Program-made: the position numbers and the translations under genes | Notes under the pieces: generated by a model | Database searches by the model: none | What the model was told of the DNA's origin: nothing | The model's input: only the letters and a program-made list of their open reading frames with translations | Origin: Sternotherus odoratus | Lineage: Eukaryota > Chordata > Testudines > Kinosternidae | Reading direction: 5' to 3' | Assembly (NCBI GenBank): GCA_032164245.1 | Contig: JAVMKO010000007.1 | Coordinates: forward strand, 1,612,001 to 1,676,000 | Length of the DNA: 64,000 nt | Shown: piece by piece, positions 57,069 to 64,000 of the stretch | Layout of the letters: the number at the start of each line of letters is the position of its first letter | Numbering within the stretch: position 1 is the stretch's first letter

Positions 57069-57359
57069 ATGCAAGTCAAAATTTTGGATATGCCAGCCTT
57101 CTGCTGGTTGGGCAATCCTCTGGGGTGGAGTGGGTGGGTCCCCAGTGCCTCCCTTCCTGTGTTCTTGGGCATCTGGGTGAGGCGGCTGTGGAACTTGGGA
57201 AGGAGGGAGGGCAGCTATACAGGGGCTGCACCGGCAGTCTGTATTCTTGCTGTCTTTCCCGCATAAGATCCACCAGACAGCGGAGCATGTCATTTTGCTC
57301 CCCCATCAGCTTGATCATGGCATTGTGCCCGGTTTCATCGCGCTCCTCTCCAAGACCTA
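57069..57359 (-). pseudogene. Harbinger accessory (Myb/SANT-type) protein, C-terminal remnant
   Basis: The minus frame reads 'HNAMIKLMGEQNDMLRCLVD', 'LMRERQQEYRLPVQPLYSCP' and 'SPRCPRTQEGRHWGPTHSTP'. In turtle Harbinger elements the second, DNA-binding protein is encoded convergent to the transposase, and its C-terminus is a short helical stretch followed by Pro-rich sequence. Only this tail remains; the SANT domain is gone with the truncation at 57360. Assigned from position and layout more than motif. Confidence 0.55.
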
Positions 57360-57360
57360 T

Positions 57361-58331
57361 TGTTTTTCCAAGTCAATTTGATTTGAAGTCACCCAGAATT
57401 GGATCCAAGAGCCATGGTAGACTTGAGCCATACCCTGCTGTGGTGACCTGCCATGTTTTCAGCCTGCATGTTCCATAGTCACATTGCTTAGTGCACTCAC
57501 CTGGCAGAGTGATGAGCATGGTATAAGAATCTATGTAGAATAGAATAGAAGTGGGTGCCCTGTTTGCCGCTCACTTGCAGGTGTGCATACCCCAAAGGTG
57601 ATATTTGTAAGAGTTGATACCATTACTATGGGCCTAAACGACACAATGAAAACAGACAAGTTTAGAGCACGGGGTGTTTTCAGTAGTTAGGGGTACAAAT
57701 TATATTCCTAAACCTAGGTGATGGCTTTGCACATTTAAGGAATGATGAATTATTGAAGAGCACTCTGTACATTATGCTTTTCTCTCCATTTCGTACAAAT
57801 CAAATTACCAAGAGATGTATTTGATTGTGAGCTTATTTAGAAAATGCAAAAGCCATGCAATTTTTTTTTTATTATTTTAAAAAAGCAAGACAAATTCTTC
57901 AATCATCTTTTATTCAAAAAATATATATCTAACTACCATCAGGGAAGCACTCATGAACAATAAGATGTTAACATACATGAGTGATGGAGGAGAAAAAAAA
58001 ATCAGGAAATAAAATATTTCAGTGTCAGTCTTCCAAGGAGCCATTAACAGTGAGGGAAAATAAGTTTACAGTATTTTTAAGTATTGACACTATCACTTTA
58101 AGTCAAACCAAAATGTTGTGGTCCACCTGCACTTGCAAAAAATGCGCATCTGATTGCGCAGTCACCTTTGTATATGCCAATCTGTATTTTTAGGACTCTA
58201 CCAATTTAAATAGGCATTGCTTTGATTGGTACTCACAAACACAGCCATGCAATTCCACACACATTGATGCAAACAGGAGTCCACTTTTTGTTTGAGAAAG
58301 TCTGTCCTTGGATATTACGGTAAGGAATGAT
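57361..58331. other. No gene seen
   Basis: AT-rich sequence beyond the Harbinger truncation, with stops in all frames. Confidence 0.45.
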
Positions 58332-58504
58332 GTCCTAGATTCTGTTTGTCAGAGGGTGGAGATGGATGGCAGGAGAGAGATTACTTGATGATTCCCTGTT
58401 AGGTTCACTCACTCCAGGGCACCTGGCATTGGCCGCTGTTGGTAGCCAGGATACTCGGCAGGATGGACCTTTGGTCTGACCCAGTACGGCCGTTCTTATG
58501 TTAT
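58332..58504 (+). mobile_element. CR1-related LINE 3' UTR ('cccagtacggc' subfamily)
   Basis: 'gtttgtcagagggtggagat', 'gttaggttcactcactccag' and 'ggacctttggtctgacccag' then 'tacggccgttcttatgtta'. Same 3' UTR as 22620-22804; no coding part remains. Confidence 0.88.
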
Positions 58505-58529
58505 TATTAGTATAACCGATGTTTTGTAC

Positions 58530-59010
58530 GTACATAGATTTTTAAGGCCAGAAGGGACAAGTAAACAGTAATATTTTCAAAAGTGCTTAAGTGTTTTAGG
58601 ACCCTAAGTCCCATTATTTTGTAAGGCACTTAGGCCTGAAGTCTCACGGAAAGTCAATGGACTTAAGGCATGGTTACTCTTCAAACTCAAGGTGTACGAT
58701 TCAGTTTGGGGAGACACAACTTTGCTAGCTCTGACTGAGCTAAAGATAGACGGTAGCCTCAGCAGCGGGAGTGCTGGGAAGGGCTAGCCAAGACTCAGGC
58801 AGCTAGTCCCACTCACCACTGGCACTGCCATAGCTAAGCTTTATTTTAAGTGAACTAGCACAGGTATGGCTCCTCAAGCTGAAATTTACACCTTGAACTC
58901 AATGTGTGGACTTGCCCTAAGCCTTCTAAATCACATGCACTTTTGAAAATATTCCTTCTAGTCTGATCTCTTGCATAACACAGAACATAGATCTTCACCC
59001 ATGAATTCTT
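58530..59010. mobile_element. Three-level nest: CR1, TIR element, MITE
   Basis: Outer: old antisense CR1 pieces at about 58534-58560 ('tttttaaggccagaagggac') and 58953-59010 ('ccttctagtctgatctcttg'), the same family as 15516-16150. Middle: perfect 16-bp inverted repeats 'atattttcaaaagtgc' at 58571-58586 and 58937-58952. Inner: 58666-58919, 'ggcatggttactcttcaaac' to 'gtgtggacttgcccta', a MITE with roughly complementary ends. The outer CR1 is the oldest and the inner MITE the youngest. Confidence 0.6.
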
Positions 59011-59613
59011 GCTTTCATCCCTCTTCTTTCCTTTTCCTTTCTTTTTAATGTTCCTTTGAAAAGAAGAACAGAAGATGAAATATATCATTATTCTTATGAC
59101 TTCAGACTCATTAGTTTGGTGTTTATTATGGGATTTATGGCTATGATTCCAAAGACTGAAGATGACAGACAACTTTTATTCCAAGGTATGGATTCTTCCC
59201 CCCTCCCATCCCAGCCCCAACTTCCCTCAAACAAACTTATTTTGGTCGAAGGCTAGACTAGAATTATTATATTTTAAATATCTGAAATTGATGGACGAAC
59301 TGTGTAGGAGTGGGTTTTAAAATAACTAGTTTGCTCCTTCTGAAGAAGTTTCTGAACAAAGCATTTCTATGTGCACCTATGAATGAAATATGGCTTTGTT
59401 CTACCAACTAGTGCTTGATAAATTGGCTTGATAAAATTTATCTTCCTAAAAACAAAAAGGCGATTGAAGGACAAAAGTCTTAATGATGGACCTTAAGTCA
59501 AGGCTTCTCTCCATGAATTATAATGTTAATGAAGGACTGGTTCTGAAGACTTTACTCATGCAAAGGAGTACCTTTGTCCACCAATACCCACACTGATTTC
59601 AATGGGACTTCAC
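59011..59613. other. No gene supported
   Basis: A frame at 59056-59190 with a pyrimidine-rich lead and 'aaggtatgg' after it looks faintly exon-like, but no protein similarity is recognisable. The rest is AT-rich. Confidence 0.4.
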
Positions 59614-59798
59614 ATAGAATCATAGAATATCAGGGTTGGAAGGGACCTCAGGAGGTCATCTAGTGCAACCCCCTGCTTAAACCAGGACCAACCCCAACTA
59701 AATCATCCCAGCCAGGGCTTTGTCGAGCCTGATCTTAAAAACCTCTAAGGATGGAGATTCCAGGTAACCCATTCCAGGACTTCACCACTCTCCTACTG
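59614..59798 (-). mobile_element. CR1 LINE 3' end, antisense
   Basis: 'tcatagaatatcagggttgg', 'gaagggacctcaggaggtca', 'gccagggctttgtcgagcct' and 'cccattccaggacttcacca' are the complement of the CR1 3' end, including the last RT codons. Confidence 0.92.
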
Positions 59799-60360
59799 GT
59801 GCCAGAGAGTCCTACCTTTTTGACTGCTTCTTGGGCACTGGCGAGGGGTAGCGGTGCTAGACTGAGCCCAGTGCCAGAGGTGCACTACAAACCAAGGCCG
59901 AGGTGCTGGGCCTAGAGTCCTGCCGAGACTGCAGCCCTGCGCCGGGCAGAGTGCAGCCTCCATGAGGAGAGACCTTAAACGAATATCACGCTCCTTCTGC
60001 GTGATTCCCCCAAGCACCTCAGGCAGCAGCTATGGGGGTCACTCACGGCTTGGGCCTGTTGCTTGCAGGCATAACACAGCATGATGACAGAGGCTGGGGC
60101 AGGGAGAGAGGCTTCGGGGCAGCTCAGCTCTGCGGGTTGCCAGACTTTCCAGCTGCCCGCGCACTAGGGGAGCGTGGACCAGCAGGTTCCCCAAGGCTGA
60201 GCTGAGGGGAAATGCTTACCTTGGCTAATGCACCGGTGTTGCTGTCCTCTTTCTTCCTCCACCAGACCACCACCCGAGGCTCTTTTGTTCTCAGGAGAGT
60301 GGGTGGAGGGGGTGAACACACTCTCCGTGCCCCCCCGCTGGGGCTGAGCATGGAGGCTGA
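59799..60360. other. No gene seen; GC-rich
   Basis: GC-rich sequence between two LINE fragments. Long minus frames that cross into 60361-60762 are antisense of a LINE and not genes. Confidence 0.4.
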
Positions 60361-60953
60361 GCCAAGATTTAGACTCAAAATTAGACAAAGGTTTGTAACC
60401 ATCAGAGGAGTGAAATTCTGGAACAGCCTTCCAAGGGAAGCAGTGGGGGCAAAAGATCTAGCTGGCTTCAAGATGAAGCTTGATAATTTTATGGAGGAGA
60501 TGGTGTGATGGGGAAACATAATTTTGGCAACTGATCTTTGACTATGGTAATAGAGGGGCCTGGTGGTATATGATGGAAAGTTGGAGGGGATGGGATCTAA
60601 GATGCTACAGAGAATTCTTTCCGGGGTGTCTGGCTGGTGAGTCTTGCCCACATGCTCAGGGTTCAGCTGATCGCCATATTTGGGGCCGGGAAGGAATTTT
60701 CCTCCAGGGCAGGTTGGCAGAGGCCCTGGAGGTTTTTCGCCTTCCTCTGCAGCAGGGGTCATGGGTCACTGGCTGGAGGATTCTCTGTACTTTGAAGTCA
60801 AACCAAGATTTGAGGACTTCAATAGCTCAGATATAGGTGAGGTATATTGCAGGAATGAGTGATTAAAATCATGGCCTGTGCTATGCAAGAGGTCAGACTA
60901 GATGATCATAATGGTCCCTTCTGACCTTAAAGCCTGTGAGTCTCTGAGTCTAT
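60361..60953 (+). mobile_element. CR1-clade LINE 3' end (same family as 16195-18681)
   Basis: The last codons of RT ('RFVTIRGVKFWNSLPREAVG', 'AKDLAGFKMKLDNFMEEMV', stop at 60506-60508) and a full 3' UTR ending 'tagatgatcataatggtccc' and 'gtgagtctctgagtctat'. The 3' UTR here is complete and shows what the copy at 18444-18681 has lost. Strongly 5'-truncated. Confidence 0.9.
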
Positions 60954-60956
60954 AAG

Positions 60957-61235
60957 GCAGCCGCCCCTCGACAAGCCCTGCTGTCGCCACCGCCGGCCTC
61001 GTGGGCGCTTCGTGGGTTCTGTGCATCCGCTGGCGCCCCCGCCGGCAATGACAGTATCCACCTGGAGCGGCGCGGCTTCACCTGCACTGGGAGAGGGAGC
61101 CTGAGGGCTGCAGGTGTCAGTGCACCGTGGACAGCCCAGCCCAGGAAAAGTATTTGGGGGCACCACTTTTTGGCACCCCCAAATCTTGGCACCATAGGCA
61201 ACTGCCTAGTTTGCTTAGTGGTTGCACTGGCCCTG
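60957..61235 (-). mobile_element. hAT-like element end ('cagggccagtgcaacc')
   Basis: On the minus strand it begins 'cagggccagtgcaaccacta', the same start as the hAT element at 12157 ('cagggccagcgacag'), followed by 'ggcaactgcctatggtgcca'. GC-rich interior; the opposite end is not identified, and no duplication seen. Confidence 0.4.
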
Positions 61236-61488
61236 GGGGGGTGGGGAGGGAGGCAAAGAAAACAGCTGCCCCAACTACGGACACTTACCAGTATGGGGTG
61301 GCTGGGGCTGGCTCTGACCCCCCTAGGCCCACCCCTTCTGGCTGAGGCCCTGCCCCTGCTGGGGGCCAGAGCTGGCCCTGGCCCAGCCCCGTGCCAGTTA
61401 GTGTCTGTGGTTACTTTCACCCCTGGAGAGCACCTAGCGCAACTGGGTCTTAAGTTAGATGGTCTCTAGGCATCACTATGATATATGT
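61236..61488. other. No gene; ancient repeat trace
   Basis: 61425-61480 ('gagagcacctagcgcaactg', 'ctctaggcatcactatgata') is a piece of the ancient amniote repeat. The rest is GC-rich and unrecognised. Confidence 0.4.
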
Positions 61489-61760
61489 CAGGGGTAACCA
61501 AACTGTGGCTCAAGAGCTGAACGTGGCTCTTTTACAGTTAAAATGAAGCTGTTGGAGCCCCTTGTGCCACACCCCTATTCTTTGCCTACCAGACTGGGGG
61601 AGGGAGGAACTTGGGGCTTCTGCCCTGTGATGGCTCTGGGGGCTTCAGCAGGAGTGGGACTGAGGCCCCAATCCCTGGCAGCTATCTTCCCGGGGGCTAA
61701 AGCCTCCCCCTACACTCTGCACAGGAGATCCGGCGTGCAGTTGAAGACCTGAGACACCCC
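61489..61760 (+). mobile_element. hAT-like element, 5' end
   Basis: 'caggggtaaccaaactgtgg', then 'ctcaagagctgaacgtggct' and 'cttttacagttaaaatg' are typical of a turtle hAT MITE start. The right end is not clear. Confidence 0.45.
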
Positions 61761-61889
61761 CCCTCACGGCTGAACCCTGGCAGTCATGTCCTAGCTCTCA
61801 AACTCCTGAAGATTGTCTCATGAGACTCAAAGGCCACCCATGAAGACCACCCCTGAAATAGTGTTTCCTAATAGCCAACCTGCAGTATC

Positions 61890-62215
61890 CACCTAATATC
61901 CAACCCCACTGCAACTTGAGACTATGGCTTCCTGTTCTGTCATCTGCCACAACTGAGAACAACTGAGCTCTATCCTCTTTGGAACCTGCCTTTCAGGTAG
62001 TTGAAAGCAGCTATCAAATCCCTCCTCAGTCTTCTCTTCTGCAGACTAACTAACCTCACTTCCCTCAGCCTCTCCTCGTAGGTCATGTGCCCCAACCCTT
62101 TAATCATTTTCGTTGCCCTCCACTCAACTCTGTCCAATTTGTCCACATCCCTTCTGTAGTGGGGCCCCCAAAACTGGACGCAATACTCCACGTGACACAT
62201 CTGGAGTAAAGTACA
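61890..62215 (-). mobile_element. CR1 LINE, antisense, truncated at both ends
   Basis: Complement of CR1 RT C-terminal sequence from 'acctaatatccaaccccact' to 'ctggacgcaatactcca'. It lacks the 3' tail, which suggests loss after insertion. Sequence beyond 62200 is unrelated. Confidence 0.88.
61970..62215 (-). pseudogene. CR1 RT C-terminal remnant
   Basis: Minus frame: 'HVEYCVQFWGPHYRRDVDKL', 'RATKMIKGLGHMTYEERLRE', '[19 protein letters not shown]'. This is a well-kept CR1 RT C-terminal part. The residues before 'HVEYCVQFW' come from flanking sequence, so the AUG is not authentic. Confidence 0.88.
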
Positions 62216-62974
62216 ACTCCGTACAAATAAGAATATCAGAACGTGCCTCAAACGGTCTTACCTAATTTCTATTGGCTACAATAGAGAGCCACTGACTTTA
62301 CTGGCATTTGGATCAGGTTCCTGTCTGTCCATCACAAGCGTGTAACTTTTGGGAGTGTGCACTTTAACATTTGGATCCTGTGAGGCACTGAACACTCTCA
62401 GTTCAGCTCTCTCCCACAAGTGTTTGGGAGGGAAAAAACTGAGGCCCTGACGGAGGCTGCTCAGCATCTCAAAGGAGTGAGCCTGTTTAGATAGGCCAGG
62501 GAAAGTGTTACTTGAAGTTACACAAAGCCAGTAGGGCTTGTAATTTTTATGGTTGTCATACAGATAAAGAGACTCCTTGTCTACAGAAACTCACCGCCAT
62601 TTATAAACAATATATGAATGATACGTTAATATAAAGTATTAATAAATGGGGGATGTGGTTATGATAAATAATCAGTTGCTACACGGACTAATAGGTTGCT
62701 TATAATTAAGAATTTTAACAATCTACTAGATATTCTAGAGCTGTGCTTATCCATCTATCACTCATGTGACCCATTATTGCTACTACACTTGGAAGGATTA
62801 GATTTTTAATGGTAAATACTGATTTTACTGTACACTGGCAAACCAACAAAAAATACTTCCATTGATGATAATTGAAATTTACACACGGGCAAAGTAAGAA
62901 AAATGCTGCTTAAGAAACTAGTAGAATAAAAAATCAAGTGATTTAGACCTCTGAATTTGGCTTGTTGCAAATCC
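62216..62974. other. No gene seen
   Basis: AT-rich sequence with stops in all frames. Confidence 0.45.
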
Positions 62975-63089
62975 GTTGTAGTTCGGTGGCACAAAATGGC
63001 CACCGTGCATGCGCCGCCACGAGCCGTAGAGACGGCCTGGACAAACAGCCTGCTGGGAGTTGTAGTTCGGCGGCACAAGATGGCCACCG
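62975..63089. promoter_or_regulatory. Duplicated promoter-like module (ZNF143-like, YY1-like)
   Basis: A 31-bp string starting 'gttgtagttcgg' and ending 'atggccaccg' occurs at 62975-63005 and 63059-63089 with two mismatches. 'ctgggagttgtagt' (63054-63067) is the ZNF143-type 'ACTACAACTCCCAG' on the minus strand, and 'caagatggcc' (63076-63085) and 'caaaatggcc' (62992-63001) resemble YY1 sites. Such pairs occur in vertebrate core promoters, often bidirectional. The same words also occur in some repeats, so this may be part of one. Confidence 0.4.
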
Positions 63090-63834
63090 GGTCTGGAGGG
63101 GAAGGAGTTGGAGCCTTGGAACTTGGTTCCCAACTCACTGAAAGTTCAGTTTCTTCCCCTTAGCCCAGCCTAAGGCTGCAGGATGCGGCCAGGAGACGAC
63201 TGGATGGAGCTTTTGGCATCTTCCAGCACTGGAGGCATAAGCCACGGAGTAACCAGAGAGGTGGAAATCCTGTCCCAGCATGGGCCCCACTGCCCTGCTG
63301 TCAAACTCATATGGTCAGGACTCTGGCATGCCCCTCTGCCCCAGGGTTATAATTCAGGCTACGCTTCCCAAACCATCACAAAACCAAAACCGTCGTTTCT
63401 GCCAGAAAATGGAATTTTATTTTTATTAGTGTCGCACGAACTTTTCCTGATCACAATACGGGAACAGAAAGGGGGGTAGGAGCACAGGGGCCGTGGTGCT
63501 CTCTCCCCCCATGAATGCAGGGCCTCAAGAACGGGGCCAGTCAGGAATGAAGCACTTTGGCCCGTGTACACGGGCTGTTACAATAGTGGACTAATAAATG
63601 ACTAGTAAAAACAGGATACATTTATTGGTTTAAGGAGGTTTACTTTGTGCATTTTGACATGTGACATTGACAATTTGTATTCCAATGGTTTATAGAGTTT
63701 TAACTTTTCAAATCTCTACATCTGTCATTAATTATCTGATCCTCCCACAACAGTACACAAATCTAAATAAAAATCTAAAAATACTTAAAAATAAACTTTG
63801 CTTTTATCCCTTAAAATTATAAAAATTGAATTCT
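63090..63834. other. No gene supported
   Basis: Downstream of the motif pair lies a moderately GC-rich stretch to 63350, then AT-rich sequence. A 98-codon plus frame (63183-63479) has no recognisable domain. A transcript starting at the motif pair is possible but not shown. Confidence 0.35.
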
Positions 63835-63965
63835 GCCAAGCCTACTTATTATTAATTATTTGTATTATGTCAATGTGTAGTCCTGAACCAGGCTCCCAGT
63901 TCACTAGGTTCTGTACAAATACAGAACCAAAAGACATAACCATGTCTTAGAAATAGTTTTACACC
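63835..63965 (-). repeat. Ancient amniote repeat, antisense
   Basis: 'attattaattatttgtatta', 'cccagttcactaggttctgt' and 'acaaatacagaaccaaaaga' are the complement of the ancient repeat seen at 28931 and 39805. Confidence 0.5.
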
Positions 63966-64000
63966 AGAGCTTACTCGCTCAGATGTTCTAGTTTACTTTT

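Larger units (their letters stand above)
53489..57360 (+). mobile_element. PIF/Harbinger transposon, 3'-truncated, with insertion
   Basis: It begins 'gggtacgtctacagtatgaa'. It carries transposase remnants to 55272, then is interrupted by 55334-56915, then continues with an antisense remnant of its second gene, stopping at about 57360. The two-gene layout (transposase on one strand, Myb/SANT-like protein on the other) is the PIF/Harbinger pattern. The right TIR is absent. Confidence 0.8.

Noticed and set aside
59056..59190. Possible host exon with pyrimidine tract and 'ggtatgg' donor
   Set aside because: No recognisable protein similarity and weak splice context; one frame of this size is expected by chance.
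60124..60762. 212-codon minus frame
   Set aside because: Much of it is the antisense of a CR1 3' end and UTR joined to GC-rich flank; not a gene.

Overview
The window looks like nuclear DNA of a turtle, probably a cryptodire. The best evidence is two copies of a tRNA-type SINE (11061-11249 and 38146-38337, both minus) that carry pol III A and B boxes and end in the same 3' tail as the many CR1 LINE fragments. That pairing is the known 'tortoise pol III/SINE' arrangement. CR1-clade LINEs, Penelope-like, Harbinger-like and hAT-like elements and solo LTRs with 5-bp target duplications fit the same picture. I found no host protein-coding exon, rRNA, tRNA gene or CRISPR array that I can support. 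The stretch reads as intergenic or intronic DNA in which all recognisable coding sequence is decayed transposon.

Layout. 1-0.6 kb: GC-rich repeat with a two-unit minisatellite. 0.6-8.7 kb: AT-rich, mostly unrecognised. 8.7-11.3 kb: Harbinger-like MITE, the 3' end of a Penelope-like element (PLE) and a SINE. 12.15-13.22 kb: a 1,060-bp hAT-type element with perfect 8-bp target duplications and a G-rich core. 14.9-18.7 kb: an ancient SINE, a hAT fragment, an old antisense CR1 and the largest LINE of the window (partial endonuclease and reverse transcriptase, several deletions). 19.1-25.5 kb: GC-rich LTR-like pieces, a MITE and two LINE 3' ends. 25.9-29.6 kb: scattered ancient repeats. 31.6-34.2 kb: an antisense CR1 split by a solo LTR and adjoining a palindromic PLE. 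35.8-37.5 kb: a repeat split by a second LTR of the same family. 38-43.8 kb: SINE, MITE and sparse sequence. 43.8-45.9 kb: CR1 reverse transcriptase with an antisense CR1 piece inside it, then an LTR-like repeat split by a second PLE palindrome. 46-53 kb: ancient SINEs, a third PLE palindrome and a GC-rich DNA transposon. 53.4-57.4 kb: Harbinger transposon with a dead transposase and a composite hAT insertion. 58-64 kb: nested fragments, three CR1 pieces, hAT-like ends and a promoter-like motif pair.

The most interesting signal is the PLE-derived repeat. It carries hammerhead-ribozyme-like cores, and three of its four copies are inverted dimers whose axis lies at or a few bases upstream of the ribozyme core. 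One dimer has 71-bp arms with no mismatch and a perfect 12-bp target duplication. The elements do not act together as a pathway; what links them is serial insertion, and nesting gives their relative ages.
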